Below are positions 1 through 10,546 of a stretch of 64,000 bases of DNA, piece by piece. Below the pieces are notes generated by a model. That model saw only the letters and a list, made by a program, of their open reading frames with translations, was not told the DNA's origin and did no database searches. A program made the translations under genes and the position numbers. Within the stretch, counting starts at the first letter, position 1; every line of letters begins with the position of its first letter. Source of the DNA: Citrobacter gillenii (lineage in GTDB: Bacteria; Pseudomonadota; Gammaproteobacteria; Enterobacterales; Enterobacteriaceae); NCBI RefSeq assembly GCF_013337685.1, contig NZ_SUQN01000001.1, positions 620,001 to 684,000 on the forward strand, given 5' to 3'.

Positions 1-1
1 G

Positions 2-406
2 AAGGTGATGGAAAACGACGCGGTCGTCACCCAGGCGACGCAAAACGATCCGCGTGTCACCCGCGTGGGTAATTTCCTGCGCCGCACCTCGCTCGATGAG
101 CTGCCGCAGTTTATTAACGTGCTGACCGGTGGCATGTCGATCGTCGGGCCGCGCCCGCACGCGGTGGCACACAACGAGCAATACCGCACGCTTATCGAAG
201 GCTACATGCTGCGCCATAAGGTGAAACCCGGCATTACCGGCTGGGCACAAATCAACGGCTGGCGCGGGGAAACCGACACGCTGGAAAAAATGGAAAAACG
301 AGTGGAATTTGACCTCGAGTACATTCGCGAATGGAGCGTGTGGTTCGATATCAAGATTGTTTTTCTAACGGTATTTAAGGGTTTTGTTAACAAAGCGGCC
401 TATTAA
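2..406 (+). CDS. wcaJ: WcaJ, undecaprenyl-phosphate glucose phosphotransferase (3' end only)
   Basis: This is the last 134 codons of the colanic acid initiating transferase; the 5' part lies outside the window. The family enzyme moves glucose-1-phosphate from UDP-glucose to undecaprenyl phosphate at the inner membrane. The fragment carries the C-terminal catalytic domain of bacterial sugar transferases: the stretch RRTSLDELPQFINVL (the Asp-Glu pair is catalytic in the family), then VGPRPHAV and KPGITGWAQINGWRGET. The full protein is usually about 464 residues. The stop is followed 2 nt later by the wzxC start, so the two are co-transcribed. The next genes (wzxC, wcaK, wcaL, wcaM) match the known colanic acid order, which makes the assignment firm. 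Confidence 0.95.
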   Translation, partial: KVMENDAVVTQATQNDPRVTRVGNFLRRTSLDELPQFINVLTGGMSIVGPRPHAVAHNEQYRTLIEGYMLRHKVKPGITGWAQINGWRGETDTLEKMEKRVEFDLEYIREWSVWFDIKIVFLTVFKGFVNKAAY

Positions 407-408
407 AC

Positions 409-1887
409 ATGAGCTTACGAGAAAAAACCCTTAACGGCGCCAAGTGGTCGGCGATTGCCACGGTTTTCATCATTGGCCTTGGGCTGATTCAGATGACCGT
501 GCTGGCGCGCATCATTGACGCCCATCAGTTCGGTCTGCTGACCGTGTCGCTGGTGATTATCGCACTGGCCGATACGCTCTCCGACTTCGGCATTGCCAAC
601 TCCATTATCCAGCGCAAAGCGATTGGTTATCTTGAACTTACCACCCTGTATTGGCTGAACGTCGGGCTGGGGATGCTGGTGTGCCTGGCGATGTTCCTGC
701 TCAGTGAGGTGATTGCTGATGTCCTGAATAACCCCGACCTGGCACCGCTGATTAAAACGCTGTCGCTGGCGTTTGTGCTGATCCCGCACGGGCAGCAGTT
801 CCGTGCGCTAATGCAAAAGGACATGGCGTTCAACAAAATTGGCATGATTGAAACCAGCGCGGTACTGGCCGGGTTTACCGTGACCGTGATCGGCGCCCAT
901 TTCTGGCCGCTGGCGATGACTGCCATTCTGGGGTATCTGGTGAACTGCGCGTTGCGTACGCTGCTGTTTGGTTATTTTGGCCGCCAGATTTACCGCCCCG
1001 GGCTGCATTTTTCACTCGCATCGGTGACGTCGAACCTGCGCTTTGGCGCCTGGCTGACGGCGGACAGCATTATCAATTATATCAACACCAATCTTTCCAC
1101 GCTGGTGCTGGCCCGAACGCTGGGCGCAGGCGTGGCAGGCGGATTTAATCTGGCCTGGAACGTGGCGGTGGTCCCGCCCATCAAGCTGAACCCGATTATC
1201 ACCCGCGTGCTGTTTCCGGCGTTTGCCAAAATACAGGACGACAGCGAAAAACTGCGGGTGAATTTTTACAAGCTCCTGTCGGTGGTCGGCATTATCAACT
1301 TCCCGGCGCTGCTGGGCCTGATGGTAGTGGCGAACAATCTGGTACCGCTGGTGTTCGGTGAGAAATGGCGCGCCATCGTCCCGATCCTGCAACTGCTGTG
1401 TGTCGTTGGGCTGCTGCGATCTGTCGGTAATCCGATAGGTTCGTTACTGATGGCAAAAGCCCGCGTTGATATCAGCTTCAAATTCAATGTCTTCAAAACC
1501 TGTCTGTTTATTCCGGCCATTCTCGTTGGCGGACATCTGGCAGGCGCGATGGGCGTGACGCTGGGCTTTTTGCTGGTGCAGGTAGTCAACACCATTCTCA
1601 GCTACTTCGTGATGATTAAACCGGTGCTGGGGCCGAGCTACAGGCAGTACATGCTCAGTCTGTGGCTGCCGTTTTATCTCTCCATACCGACGCTGGTGAT
1701 TAGCTATGGGCTGGGCATTGTGCTGCAGGGCCAACTGGCGTTAAGCCTGCTGCTGGGTCTGCAGGTAGCGGCGGGCGCGCTGGCATTTGCGGTGACGATT
1801 GTGCTGTCGCGCCACCCGCTGGTGGCGGAACTCAAACGCCCGTTTTGCCGCAGTGAAAAAATGAAAACCTTGCTCCGCGCAGGCTGA
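409..1887 (+). CDS. wzxC: WzxC, colanic acid repeat-unit flippase
   Basis: WzxC is the MOP/PST-family inner-membrane transporter that flips lipid-linked colanic acid units to the periplasm. The 492-residue product is almost entirely hydrophobic with about 12 to 14 predicted membrane segments, starts MSLREKTLNGAKWSAIATV, and ends in a short basic tail, all as in E. coli WzxC (492 residues). The start codon lies 2 nt after the wcaJ stop. The gene sits between wcaJ and wcaK as in other enterobacteria. I see no frameshift or truncation. A REP element follows before wcaK. Confidence 0.95.
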   Translation: MSLREKTLNGAKWSAIATVFIIGLGLIQMTVLARIIDAHQFGLLTVSLVIIALADTLSDFGIANSIIQRKAIGYLELTTLYWLNVGLGMLVCLAMFLLSEVIADVLNNPDLAPLIKTLSLAFVLIPHGQQFRALMQKDMAFNKIGMIETSAVLAGFTVTVIGAHFWPLAMTAILGYLVNCALRTLLFGYFGRQIYRPGLHFSLASVTSNLRFGAWLTADSIINYINTNLSTLVLARTLGAGVAGGFNLAWNVAVVPPIKLNPIITRVLFPAFAKIQDDSEKLRVNFYKLLSVVGIINFPALLGLMVVANNLVPLVFGEKWRAIVPILQLLCVVGLLRSVGNPIGSLLMAKARVDISFKFNVFKTCLFIPAILVGGHLAGAMGVTLGFLLVQVVNTILSYFVMIKPVLGPSYRQYMLSLWLPFYLSIPTLVISYGLGIVLQGQLALSLLLGLQVAAGALAFAVTIVLSRHPLVAELKRPFCRSEKMKTLLRAG

Positions 1888-1898
1888 ATTGGGTTTGT

Positions 1899-1933
1899 TG
1901 TAGGTCGGATAAGGCGACAGCCTCCATCCGGCA
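1899..1933. repeat. REP (repetitive extragenic palindrome) between wzxC and wcaK
   Basis: The sequence from TGTAGGTCGGATAAGGCG to CCATCCGGCA matches the enterobacterial REP consensus (GCCGGATGG ... CCTTATCCGGCCTAC) read on the other strand. It forms an imperfect hairpin. REP elements between co-transcribed genes often stabilise the upstream mRNA; that role here is inferred. Confidence 0.75.
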
Positions 1934-1952
1934 ATGATTGAAAGAGGTCATG

Positions 1953-3233
1953 ATGAAAGTATTAATTCTCGGCAACCATACCTGCGGCAACCGTGGCGAC
2001 AGCGCCATTTTGCGCGGTTTGCTGGATGCCATTAACACGCTGCAACCGCAGACGGAAGTGGATGTGATGAGCCGTTATCCGGTGAGCTCTTCCTGGCTGC
2101 TCAATCGCCCGGTGATGGGCGATCCGCTGTATTCGCAGATGAAGCAGCACAATAACGCCGCCGGCGTAGTGGGGCGGGTGAAGAAAGTCCTGCGTCGGCG
2201 CTATCAGCATCAGGTTTTGCTCTCGCGCGTGACCGATTCCGGTAACCTGCGCAATATCGCCATCGCCCAGGGCTTTACTGATTTTGTCCGTCTGCTGTCG
2301 CGCTATGACGCCATCATCCAGGTGGGGGGATCGTTTTTTGTCGATCTGTACGGCGTGCCGCAGTTTGAACATGCTCTGTGCACATTTATGGCGAAAAAGC
2401 CGCTGTACATGATTGGTCACAGCGTTGGGCCGTTCCAGGATGCACAATTTAACCAACTGGCGAATTACATCTTCGGCCACTGTAATGCCCTGATTTTGCG
2501 TGAGTCCGTCAGTCTGGACTTAATGAAACGCAGCGAAATCACTACCGAGAAAGTGGAGCACGGCGTCGATACCGCCTGGCTGGTTGATAATCATCAGGAC
2601 GATTTTGAACCCAGCTATGCCGTCCGGCACTGGCTACACACGGTGGCACAGCAAAAAACCGTGGCCATCACCCTGCGGGAGCTGGCGCCGTTTGATAAAC
2701 GTCTGGGCACCACGCAGCAGGCCTATGAGCAGGCGTTTGCCGGGGTGGTGAACCGTATCCTCGACGAGGGTTACCAGGTGATGGCGCTATCAACCTGTAC
2801 CGGCATCGACAGTTACAACAAAGATGACCGCATGGTAGCGCTGAACCTGCGCCAGTACGTTAACGATCCGGCCCGGTATCACGTGGTGATGGACGAACTG
2901 AATGACCTCGAAATGGGGAAAATTCTCGGGGCGTGCGAGTTAACCGTGGGCACCCGTCTGCACTCTGCCATTATTTCCATGAACTTTGACACCCCGGCGA
3001 TTGCCATCAACTACGAGCATAAATCAGCGGGGATTATGCAGCAGTTGGGGCTGCCGGAGATGGCGATTGACATCAGCCATCTGCTGGACGGCAGTCTGCA
3101 AACGCAGGTGGCCGACGTGCTCGGGCAGTTGCCGGCACTCAATGTACGGCTGAAAGAGGCCGTGCAGCGTGAGCGTGAACACGGCATGCGCATGGTGCAA
3201 TCGGTACTGACGCGCATTGAGGAGCAAAAATGA
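1953..3233 (+). CDS. wcaK: WcaK, colanic acid pyruvyl transferase family protein
   Basis: WcaK belongs to the polysaccharide pyruvyl transferase family and is thought to add the pyruvate ketal to colanic acid. The 426-residue product begins MKVLILGNHTCGNRGDSAIL, nearly identical to the E. coli N terminus. The start at 1953 is chosen over an in-frame TTG at 1938 because AAAGAGGT at 1941-1948 is the ribosome binding site and 426 residues is the family length. Late in the protein, VGTRLHSAIISMNF is typical of the pyruvyl transferase fold. The stop overlaps the wcaL start (ATGA), implying translational coupling. Acceptor and reaction are from family knowledge, not visible here. Confidence 0.93.
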   Translation: MKVLILGNHTCGNRGDSAILRGLLDAINTLQPQTEVDVMSRYPVSSSWLLNRPVMGDPLYSQMKQHNNAAGVVGRVKKVLRRRYQHQVLLSRVTDSGNLRNIAIAQGFTDFVRLLSRYDAIIQVGGSFFVDLYGVPQFEHALCTFMAKKPLYMIGHSVGPFQDAQFNQLANYIFGHCNALILRESVSLDLMKRSEITTEKVEHGVDTAWLVDNHQDDFEPSYAVRHWLHTVAQQKTVAITLRELAPFDKRLGTTQQAYEQAFAGVVNRILDEGYQVMALSTCTGIDSYNKDDRMVALNLRQYVNDPARYHVVMDELNDLEMGKILGACELTVGTRLHSAIISMNFDTPAIAINYEHKSAGIMQQLGLPEMAIDISHLLDGSLQTQVADVLGQLPALNVRLKEAVQREREHGMRMVQSVLTRIEEQK

Positions 3234-4450
3234 AGGTTGGCTTTTTCCTGCTTAAATTTCCGCTCTCATCCGAGACCTTTGTGCTGAATCAGATAACCGC
3301 GTTTATCGATATGGGTTATGACGTCGAAATTGTCGCGTTGCACAAGGGCGATCTCGAGAACACACATGCCGCCTACGAGGCGTACCGATTAGCAGACAAA
3401 ACGCACTGGCTACTCGACGAGCCGCAAGGCAAGCGAGCCAAGCTGCAATACCGGGGTGCGGCGGCGTGGCAGGGCATTACCCGGGCGGCGACCTGGAAAG
3501 CGCTGAATATCTCTCGCTATGGCGAAGAAGCGCGCAACCTGATTCTGGCAGCGATATGTGGGTTAACCCGTAAAACGTTTCATGCCGACGTGTTTATTGC
3601 CCACTTTGGACCAGCGGGCGTGACGGCGGCGAAGCTGCGTGAACTGGGCGTGATAAGTGGCAAAATCGCCACGGTGTTTCATGGTATCGATATTTCGCAC
3701 CGGGAGGTGCTCGCCCGCTATACCCCGGAGTACCAAACGCTGTTTCAGCGCGGTGATCTGATGCTGCCCATCAGCCATCTGTGGGCCGGACGGTTAAAAA
3801 ATATGGGCTGCCCGCCACAGAAGATTGCTGTATCGCGCATGGGCATTGATATGACGCGCTTTACCCCTCGCGAGGTGAAAGCGCCGGGAGAAACGCTGGA
3901 AATTCTTTCGGTTGCGCGACTCACCGAGAAAAAAGGGCTGCATGTGGCTATCGAAGCCTGTCGTCAGCTAAAAGCGCAGGGCGTAGCGTTTCGGTATCGC
4001 ATTCTGGGAATTGGCCCGTGGGAGCGGCGCCTGCGCACGCTGATTGAGCAGTATCAACTCGATGATGTGATTGAGATGCCCGGCTTTATGCCCAGTCATC
4101 AGGTCAAAGCGATGTTAGAACAGGCGGATGTATTTCTGCTGCCCTCCATCACGGGAGCGGATGGCGACATGGAGGGGATCCCGGTAGCGCTGATGGAGGC
4201 GATGGCGGTGGGGATCCCGGTAGTGTCTACTGTTCACAGCGGTATTCCTGAGCTGGTGGAGTCCGGTAAATCCGGCTGGCTGGCGCCTGAAAACGATGCG
4301 CAGTCGCTGGCTGAACGGTTGGCGGCGTTCAGTCAGCTTGATAGTCAGGAGGTGACACCGATTGTGCTGCGCGCGCGTAAAAAAATCGCCACGGAATTCA
4401 ATCAATCCGTTATCAATAAACAGTTAGCCAGCCTGCTGCACGCGCTGTAA
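3230..4450 (+). CDS. wcaL: WcaL, colanic acid glycosyltransferase (GT4 type)
   Basis: WcaL is a cytoplasmic-face GT-B glycosyltransferase of colanic acid assembly, 406 residues as in E. coli. The N terminus [21 protein letters not shown] is typical. The C-terminal nucleotide-sugar-binding half has [23 protein letters not shown] and the E-x7-E-type segment [20 protein letters not shown] followed by [13 protein letters not shown]. It overlaps wcaK by 4 nt and is followed after 11 nt by wcaM, so it is in the same operon. The exact sugar transferred is not readable from sequence; family work assigns it to the outer part of the colanic acid unit. Confidence 0.94.
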   Translation: MKVGFFLLKFPLSSETFVLNQITAFIDMGYDVEIVALHKGDLENTHAAYEAYRLADKTHWLLDEPQGKRAKLQYRGAAAWQGITRAATWKALNISRYGEEARNLILAAICGLTRKTFHADVFIAHFGPAGVTAAKLRELGVISGKIATVFHGIDISHREVLARYTPEYQTLFQRGDLMLPISHLWAGRLKNMGCPPQKIAVSRMGIDMTRFTPREVKAPGETLEILSVARLTEKKGLHVAIEACRQLKAQGVAFRYRILGIGPWERRLRTLIEQYQLDDVIEMPGFMPSHQVKAMLEQADVFLLPSITGADGDMEGIPVALMEAMAVGIPVVSTVHSGIPELVESGKSGWLAPENDAQSLAERLAAFSQLDSQEVTPIVLRARKKIATEFNQSVINKQLASLLHAL

Positions 4451-4461
4451 ACCGAGGTTGT

Positions 4462-5856
4462 ATGCCAGAGAAAAAATTCTCCCGCCGTACCTTTATTACG
4501 GCAGGCTCTGCGCTTGTCGTACTCCATTCTCCCGCTGTAAGGGCGCTGGAAGCCGCGCGCAGCGTCAATATTCAGGATTATAACCCGAATGACTGGGTGG
4601 CTTCTTTCCGCCAGGCTTTCGCTGAAGGGCAAACCGTCGTGGTCCCTGCGGGTGTAGTCTGTGAAAACATGAATACCGGCGTATTTATCCCACCGGGCAA
4701 AACGTTACGCATACTCGGGCGCGTGAGCGGCAACGGGCGCGGGCGGTTTGTTCTGCAGGATGGGGGGCAGGTAACCGGGGAGGGCAGTGGGAGCTTGCAC
4801 AATATCACCCTCGACGTGCGGGGTTCAGATTGTGTTATCAAAGGACTTGCGATGAGCGGTTTCGGCCCGGTGACACAAATTTATATCGGCGGCAAGACCC
4901 CACGACAGATGCGCAATCTGATGATTGACGATATCACCGTCAGCCACGCGAACTATGGCATCCTGCGCCAGGGATTTCACAACCAGATGGACGGTGTGCA
5001 GATCACCAACGGTCATTTTAGTGATCTGCAGGGCGATGCCATCGAGTGGAATGTGGCGATTAACGACCGCGACATCCTCATCTCGGATCATGTTATTGAG
5101 CGCATTAACTGCACAAATGGCAACGTGAACTGGGGGATTGGCATCGGACTGGCGGGCAGCACGTATGACAATAGCTACCCGGACGCGCAGGCGGTGAAAA
5201 ACTTTGTGGTGGCGAATATCACCGGATCTGATTGTCGCCAACTGGTCCATGTTGAGAACGGCAAACACTTTATCATTCGTAACGTTAAGGCTCGCAATAT
5301 CACCCCGGATTTCAGTAAGAAAGCGGGCATTGATAATGCCACGATAGCTATTTATGGTTGTGACAATTTCGTGATTGATAATATCAATATGAAACAGAGC
5401 GCAGGCATGTTAATTGGTTACGGCGTAATCAAAGGGCGTTATTTATCTATTCCGCAAAACTTTAAGCTGAATAATATTCATCTGGATAATCGTCAGCTCG
5501 ACTCTACTTTACGCGGCATTCAAATTTCATCAGGCAATGCAACGTCGTTTGTCGCCATCACCAACGTGGAGATGAGGCGGGCGACGCTGGAACTGCACAA
5601 TCAACCGCAACATCTTTTTTTACGCAATATCAAGGTGATGCAAAAATCCGCGGTGGGGCCTGCGCTGAAGATGCACTTCGACCTCCGTAAGGATGTGCGC
5701 GGCAAGTTTATGGCTAAACAGGACACGCTGCTGTCGCTGGCCAACGTCCATGCGGTGAACGAAGCCGGGCAAAGTTCGGTTGATATCGACAGAGTGAATC
5801 ATCAGGTGGTGAACGTCGAGGCGGTGAATTTTCGCCTGCCGGAGCGGGGGCGGTAA
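4462..5856 (+). CDS. wcaM: WcaM, colanic acid biosynthesis protein with Tat-like signal
   Basis: WcaM closes the colanic acid operon; its biochemical role is unknown. The product is 464 residues, the E. coli length, and begins [20 protein letters not shown]. The SRRTFI segment followed by a hydrophobic stretch and ALEA looks like a twin-arginine export signal, so a periplasmic location is likely (inference). The body is rich in short Asn/Ile/Val repeats such as [16 protein letters not shown] and [11 protein letters not shown], the pattern of a right-handed parallel beta-helix as in polysaccharide-active proteins. It starts 11 nt after wcaL. No terminator is obvious immediately after it; galF follows with its own promoter region. 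Confidence 0.92.
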   Translation: MPEKKFSRRTFITAGSALVVLHSPAVRALEAARSVNIQDYNPNDWVASFRQAFAEGQTVVVPAGVVCENMNTGVFIPPGKTLRILGRVSGNGRGRFVLQDGGQVTGEGSGSLHNITLDVRGSDCVIKGLAMSGFGPVTQIYIGGKTPRQMRNLMIDDITVSHANYGILRQGFHNQMDGVQITNGHFSDLQGDAIEWNVAINDRDILISDHVIERINCTNGNVNWGIGIGLAGSTYDNSYPDAQAVKNFVVANITGSDCRQLVHVENGKHFIIRNVKARNITPDFSKKAGIDNATIAIYGCDNFVIDNINMKQSAGMLIGYGVIKGRYLSIPQNFKLNNIHLDNRQLDSTLRGIQISSGNATSFVAITNVEMRRATLELHNQPQHLFLRNIKVMQKSAVGPALKMHFDLRKDVRGKFMAKQDTLLSLANVHAVNEAGQSSVDIDRVNHQVVNVEAVNFRLPERGR

Positions 5857-5985
5857 TTTTACGACCATTCCTGGCTAAAGTTACGCACGCTTGGGATTAA
5901 GATTACTGCATTCCGTAGATAAGCGGCGTAACATACCCGCCAACTGAACGATGTAATTCATACTGGCTAAAACACGCTAAAAAGC

Positions 5986-5991
5986 TATAAT
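5986..5991 (+). promoter_or_regulatory. Possible galF promoter -10 element
   Basis: A perfect TATAAT lies 30 bases before the galF start in the 165-base wcaM-galF gap. No good -35 hexamer is visible at 16 to 18 bases upstream, so this is a suggestion only. AGGTGA at 6008-6013 is the likely galF ribosome binding site. Confidence 0.35.
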
Positions 5992-6021
5992 TCAGCAACT
6001 AAAGAATAGGTGAATGACGTA

Positions 6022-6915
6022 ATGGTTAATTTGAAAGCAGTTATTCCGGTAGCGGGTCTGGGGATGCATATGCTGCCTGCCACGAAGGCAATCCCTAAAG
6101 AGATGCTGCCGATTGTCGACAAGCCGATGATTCAGTACATTATCGACGAAGTTGTGGCTGCTGGGATCAAAGAAATCGTTCTGGTGACGCATGCATCCAA
6201 GAATGCCGTTGAGAACCATTTCGACACCTCTTATGAATTAGAATCGCTCCTTGAGCAGCGAGTGAAGCGTCAGCTGCTGGCCGAAGTGCAATCCATCTGC
6301 CCTCCGGGCGTGACGATCATGAACGTGCGTCAGGCGCAATTGCTGGGACTGGGCCATTCCATTCTGTGCGCCCGCCCCATCGTCGGTGACAACCCTTTTG
6401 TGGTGGTGCTTCCCGACGTTGTGCTTGATACGGCAAGCGCCGATCCGTTACGTTATAACCTGGCCGCAATGGTGGCTCGTTTTAATGAAACCGGGCGCAG
6501 CCAGGTACTGGCTAAACGTATGCAAGGCGATCTTTCTGAATATTCGGTCATTCAGACGAAGGAGCCTTTAAACAACGAAGGTAACATTAGCCGCATCGTC
6601 GAGTTCATTGAAAAACCGGATCAGCCGCAAACGCTGGATTCCGATCTGATGGCAGTAGGGCGCTATGTCCTTTCTGCTGACATTTGGGCTGAACTGGAAA
6701 AAACTGAACCTGGTGCCTGGGGACGTATCCAACTGACCGATGCAATTGCTGAGCTGGCGAAAAAACAGTCTGTTGATGCCATGCTGATGACCGGCGATAG
6801 TTACGACTGCGGCAAAAAAATGGGTTATATGCAGGCATTTGTGAAGTACGGACTGCGCAACCTGAAGGAAGGGGCGAAGTTCCGTAAGGGCATTGAGAAG
6901 CTACTGAACGAATAG
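6022..6915 (+). CDS. galF: GalF, UDP-glucose pyrophosphorylase-like protein
   Basis: GalF is the non-canonical homologue of GalU found at the left edge of enterobacterial O-antigen loci; it is thought to modulate UDP-glucose synthesis. The 297-residue product has the nucleotidyltransferase fold. Its signature [19 protein letters not shown] replaces the GalU GLGTRMLPATK, which identifies GalF rather than GalU. The segment [15 protein letters not shown] differs slightly from the E. coli NVRQGEPLGLGHS. The start at 6022 is preferred over an in-frame GTG at 6010 because it gives the E. coli length and stands 8 nt after AGGTGA. It is the boundary gene: beyond it the base composition drops sharply. 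Confidence 0.95.
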   Translation: MVNLKAVIPVAGLGMHMLPATKAIPKEMLPIVDKPMIQYIIDEVVAAGIKEIVLVTHASKNAVENHFDTSYELESLLEQRVKRQLLAEVQSICPPGVTIMNVRQAQLLGLGHSILCARPIVGDNPFVVVLPDVVLDTASADPLRYNLAAMVARFNETGRSQVLAKRMQGDLSEYSVIQTKEPLNNEGNISRIVEFIEKPDQPQTLDSDLMAVGRYVLSADIWAELEKTEPGAWGRIQLTDAIAELAKKQSVDAMLMTGDSYDCGKKMGYMQAFVKYGLRNLKEGAKFRKGIEKLLNE

Positions 6916-7540
6916 ATTTTAGCCTTAAGTGACGATTTGCAACAAAAAATAGCGGCAGCTAACATCCCCGCGTCTATGCTTGATGCACGGGAATGTTACT
7001 GTCGCTTTATATTTTAAAAGCAAAGAATAACAACGAGTTACCCTACCAAGATTAATGTGCTTTTTGTTGGATTTATCCTTGTTTCTAGCTTCATTTGGTA
7101 AGACAATTATCGTTTGATTTTGGGGTCTTTGCCTGAAACGGCAGTGACCGTCATCGTTGGGATCGAGATAGTGCTCTGGTTGCTGTAAAGCCAGGGGCGG
7201 TAGCTTACTTGAATATTGGCAAATAGTATTCAAATATTACATGCAACATGGACTTTTTTAGCTGACCAGCTTAAAAGGTGAGTTAAGAACAAGTAAGGGA
7301 CTAAAAACTATGCATCTATGATGCTGGAGATGCACTGCTCTACCATTACACATGGTTGTATTAAACAGTCAGAAAAATTTATTGTGTAAAATAGAGTTTT
7401 CTTACGTAATTCGGAAACAAAACTTCTTCTTTTTTTATGATTTTTACATCATAAAAATATAGTTAATCAATATCTCTCAGTCTAAGTGTTCGTTTTCGCG
7501 TTATTTATGGAAACGAACAATGTATCTAATTGGAGTAATT
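6916..7540. other. Long noncoding leader between galF and the O-antigen operon
   Basis: This 625-base stretch has no convincing gene on either strand; the one longer reading frame on the - strand crosses the JUMPStart and resembles nothing I know. It should hold the O-antigen promoter, upstream of the JUMPStart at 7171. From there about 330 bases of AT-rich untranslated leader precede the first gene. I could not pick out a confident promoter. An imperfect inverted repeat (AACATCCCC near 6960 and GGGAATGTT near 6990) is visible but has no T-tract. Confidence 0.6.
7171..7209 (+). promoter_or_regulatory. JUMPStart element with ops (RfaH recruitment) site
   Basis: The 39-base JUMPStart of polysaccharide operons is nearly intact: GTGCTCTGGT, then GCTGTAAAGCCAGG, then the ops core GGCGGTAGCTT at about 7196-7206. 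In the family the ops sequence pauses RNA polymerase and loads RfaH, which lets transcription run through long, poorly expressed O-antigen operons. Its place just downstream of galF is standard. It predicts RfaH control of the whole 7541-26648 cluster. Confidence 0.92.
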
Positions 7541-8581
7541 ATGATATTACAAGAAAAAATTAGAATCGCTGTCGTAGGATGTGGTCGTATATCTAAAAAC
7601 CATTTTGGCTCAATAGCCAAACTATCGAATGAATATGAATTGGTTGCTATCTGTGATATTGACCCTGAAGTACTAGAGAAACATAAAGCGGAATACAATG
7701 TACCTGGCTATTTGTTACTAGACGATATGCTGAAAAGCGAAAAGTTAGACCTGGTAACCATTTGTACACCGAGTGGTATACATGCAAGCCAAACGATCAA
7801 AGCTGCAAAAGCAGGCGTAAACGTTATCACTGAGAAGCCCATGGCAACCAAATGGGAAGATGGACTGGCAATGGTTCGGGCGTGCGATGAAGCCGGGGTA
7901 AGGCTATTCGTTGTGAAGCAAAACCGCCGCAATTCAACGCTGCAGTTGCTGAAACGTGCTGTTACTGAGAAGCGCTTTGGCAAAATTCATATGGTTCAGA
8001 TGAATGTTTTCTGGACACGTCCACAAGAATATTATGACCGTGCAAAATGGTCTGGAACGTGGGATATGGATGGCGGGGCGTTTATGAACCAGGCTACGCA
8101 TTATGTTGACTTATTGCACTGGTTAGTAGGACCTGTTGAAAGAGTTCACTCAATGCTTTCTACACACCGGGATATTGAAGTTGAAGACACTGGGGTGGTT
8201 AACATTAAGTGGCGAAATGGTGCGTTGGGTTCTATGTCAGTAACGATGTGTACTTACCCAAATAACTATGAAGGTTCCATCACCATTTTGGGAGAAAAAG
8301 GGACTGTTCGTATTGGTGGGGTTGCCGTAAACGATATTCAGGAATGGACGTTTTCGGAGCCTAAAGATTATGATGCTCAGGTCGAATCGGCAAATTATGA
8401 GACGACATCTGTTTATGGCTTTGGTCATCCTCCTTACTTCCAGAATGTTGCAGATGTATTACGCGGCAAAGCAGAGCCAGAAACAGATGGCCGTGAAGGA
8501 TTAAAATCACTCGAATTATTGATATCTATCTATCGCTCTGCAAGGGATAGGAAAGAAGTTGGTTTGCCATTAAATATTTAA
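7541..8581 (+). CDS. wbpB: WbpB/WlbA-type UDP-GlcNAcA 3-dehydrogenase (Gfo/Idh/MocA family)
   Basis: This is probably the oxidoreductase that oxidises C3 of UDP-GlcNAcA, the second step to UDP-ManNAc3NAcA. The 346-residue protein has an N-terminal Rossmann fold (VVGCGRIS, residues 11-18), the family hallmark EKP at 98-100 and a [18 protein letters not shown] segment with His187 and His193. The start at 7541 is chosen because GGAG at 7532-7535 precedes it; an in-frame ATG at 7520 has no good site. Its length and N terminus look closer to the Bordetella WlbA type than to Pseudomonas WbpB. Substrate assignment rests on the neighbours tviB, wbpD, wbpE and wbpI; the family alone is broad. Confidence 0.82.
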   Translation: MILQEKIRIAVVGCGRISKNHFGSIAKLSNEYELVAICDIDPEVLEKHKAEYNVPGYLLLDDMLKSEKLDLVTICTPSGIHASQTIKAAKAGVNVITEKPMATKWEDGLAMVRACDEAGVRLFVVKQNRRNSTLQLLKRAVTEKRFGKIHMVQMNVFWTRPQEYYDRAKWSGTWDMDGGAFMNQATHYVDLLHWLVGPVERVHSMLSTHRDIEVEDTGVVNIKWRNGALGSMSVTMCTYPNNYEGSITILGEKGTVRIGGVAVNDIQEWTFSEPKDYDAQVESANYETTSVYGFGHPPYFQNVADVLRGKAEPETDGREGLKSLELLISIYRSARDRKEVGLPLNI

Positions 8582-8591
8582 TAGGTTATTT

Positions 8592-9866
8592 ATGAATCTC
8601 GCTGATTTGAAAATAGGTGTTGTGGGTTTAGGCTATGTCGGTCTACCGTTAGCTGTAGAGTTTGGTAAAAAATTCCCTACGTACGGATTTGATATTAAAA
8701 GTGATAGGGTACGCGAACTAAAGGAAGGAAAAGACTCAACGCTGGAATGTGAAGAAAAGGAATTGGCTGAGGCTATCCATTTAACCTACACAGATAGCCT
8801 TGAAGATATAAAACAATGCAATTTTTACATTGTTACAGTTCCTACTCCTATTACGGATGATAAAACACCAGATCTTACCCCATTAGTAAAAGCTTCGGAA
8901 ACGCTAGCAAAAGTTATTAAGAAGAGAGATATTGTTGTTTTTGAATCGACCGTATATCCGGGGGCAACAGAAGAAATCTGTCTGCCGATTATTGAGAAAT
9001 TATCTGGATTAATCTTTAATCAAGACTTCTTCGCTGGCTATAGCCCGGAGAGGATTAATCCGGGTGATAAAGTTAATCGATTGACGACAATTGTAAAAAT
9101 CACCTCAGGATCAAATGCCGAAGTCGCTGATTATGTAGACCAAGTATATCGCCAAATTATTACTGTCGGCACTCATAAAGCGTCCTCTATTCGGGTTGCT
9201 GAAGCAGCAAAAGTTATAGAAAATACCCAGAGAGATCTCAATATCGCAGTTATCAATGAATTTGCGAAAATCTTTAATAGATTAGGTATTGATACAGAAG
9301 AGGTACTAAAGGCTGCTGGAACTAAATGGAACTTTTTGCCATTTAAACCAGGCCTGGTTGGTGGGCATTGCATCAGTGTTGACCCGTATTATTTGACCCA
9401 CAAAGCGCAAGAGGTTGGTTACCGACCAGAAGTGATTCTGGCTGGACGTCGAATCAATGACGGCATGGGGGAATATGTCGCGACGCAATTAGTTAAGCAT
9501 ATGGCTCGTAGGAAAATAAATATTGATGAAGCAAAAGTATTAGTAATGGGTTTCACCTTCAAAGGTGACTGCCCGGATGTACGTAATACTAAAATTATCG
9601 ATATTATTAAGGAATTAAAAGAGTTCAATATGAACGTTGATGTCTACGATAGTTGGGCATCACACCCTGAAGTGAAGCATGAGTACGGTATTGATTTGAT
9701 TCAAAAGCCGGAGCAGGGGAAATACGATGCTATCATTCTTGCGGTTGATCATAGCGAAACCAAAGAAATGGGCGTCACTGCTATTCGTGCTTTGGGTAAG
9801 TCAGAACATGTCTTGTATGACGTTAAGCATGTGTTGTCGTTAGGTGAGTCGGACCTGCGTCTATAG
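8592..9866 (+). CDS. tviB: UDP-GlcNAc 6-dehydrogenase (TviB/WbpA role)
   Basis: This nucleotide-sugar dehydrogenase should oxidise UDP-GlcNAc to UDP-GlcNAcA with NAD+, the first step of the cluster's uronic acid pathway. The 424 residues run closely parallel to Vi-antigen Tvi[21 protein letters not shown] at the N terminus (GLGYVG, 12-17), [25 protein letters not shown], and [18 protein letters not shown] with catalytic Cys260, then [17 protein letters not shown]. It starts 10 nt after the wbpB stop. TviB-like enzymes use UDP-GlcNAc; related WbpO enzymes use UDP-GalNAc, so the substrate is inferred from the WbpB, WbpD, WbpE and WbpI homologues nearby. Confidence 0.86.
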   Translation: MNLADLKIGVVGLGYVGLPLAVEFGKKFPTYGFDIKSDRVRELKEGKDSTLECEEKELAEAIHLTYTDSLEDIKQCNFYIVTVPTPITDDKTPDLTPLVKASETLAKVIKKRDIVVFESTVYPGATEEICLPIIEKLSGLIFNQDFFAGYSPERINPGDKVNRLTTIVKITSGSNAEVADYVDQVYRQIITVGTHKASSIRVAEAAKVIENTQRDLNIAVINEFAKIFNRLGIDTEEVLKAAGTKWNFLPFKPGLVGGHCISVDPYYLTHKAQEVGYRPEVILAGRRINDGMGEYVATQLVKHMARRKINIDEAKVLVMGFTFKGDCPDVRNTKIIDIIKELKEFNMNVDVYDSWASHPEVKHEYGIDLIQKPEQGKYDAIILAVDHSETKEMGVTAIRALGKSEHVLYDVKHVLSLGESDLRL

Positions 9867-9946
9867 TGCTTATCTAAAATCACAATACCTCGTAATGAAT
9901 AACATTTTGTCACGAGGTATTGATACACTCAGACAGGAGTATTGGA

Positions 9947-10522
9947 ATGAATTATTACAAGCATGATTCTGCTATCGTTGACGACGGAGCACAAATTGGT
10001 GCAGGCTCTCGTGTATGGCATTTTGCCCATGTCTGTGGTGGTGCAAAAATCGGCGAAGGAGTTTCGCTAGGGCAAAATGTTTTCGTAGGCAACAAAGTTA
10101 CAATTGGGGACCATTGTAAGATTCAAAACAATGTATCTGTTTATGATAACGTCCATTTAGCTGAGGGCGTTTTTTGTGGTCCCAGCATGGTTTTTACCAA
10201 TGTGTATAATCCCCGTTCATTAATCGAAAGAAAAGATCAATATCGAGATACCATTGTTAATAAAGGTGCAACGTTAGGTGCTAACTGCACGATTGTTTGT
10301 GGTGTGACGATCGGTGAATATGCATTTATCGGTGCAGGTGCAGTAGTCAATAAAGATGTACCGCCATATGCCTTAATGGTAGGTGTACCAGCGAAACAAA
10401 TAGGCTGGATGAGTGAATTTGGCGAGCAACTTGATTTACCTATTGAAGGTAAGGGAAGTATTACTTGTCAGCATACAGGCAGTGTCTATCATCTTGACGG
10501 CAAAGAACTAAGAAAAAACTAA
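9947..10522 (+). CDS. wbpD: WbpD-type N-acetyltransferase (left-handed beta-helix)
   Basis: This enzyme should acetylate the 3-amino group of UDP-GlcNAc3NA using acetyl-CoA, giving UDP-GlcNAc3NAcA. The 191-residue protein is built of hexapeptide repeats and contains segments nearly identical to Pseudomonas Wbp[59 protein letters not shown] and [12 protein letters not shown]. The start at 9947 follows ACAGGAG at 9933-9939; an upstream TTG at 9920 is less likely. The 80-base gap before it contains no obvious element. It pairs with the aminotransferase directly downstream, as in the Pseudomonas O5 cluster. Confidence 0.88.
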   Translation: MNYYKHDSAIVDDGAQIGAGSRVWHFAHVCGGAKIGEGVSLGQNVFVGNKVTIGDHCKIQNNVSVYDNVHLAEGVFCGPSMVFTNVYNPRSLIERKDQYRDTIVNKGATLGANCTIVCGVTIGEYAFIGAGAVVNKDVPPYALMVGVPAKQIGWMSEFGEQLDLPIEGKGSITCQHTGSVYHLDGKELRKN

Positions 10523-10546
10523 TTCACTAAAATATCAGGTGCGGAA

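Noticed and set aside
6925-7233. Reading frame of about 100 codons on the - strand in the galF leader
   Set aside because: It crosses the JUMPStart, has no recognisable motif and no good ribosome binding site; the region is a regulatory leader.
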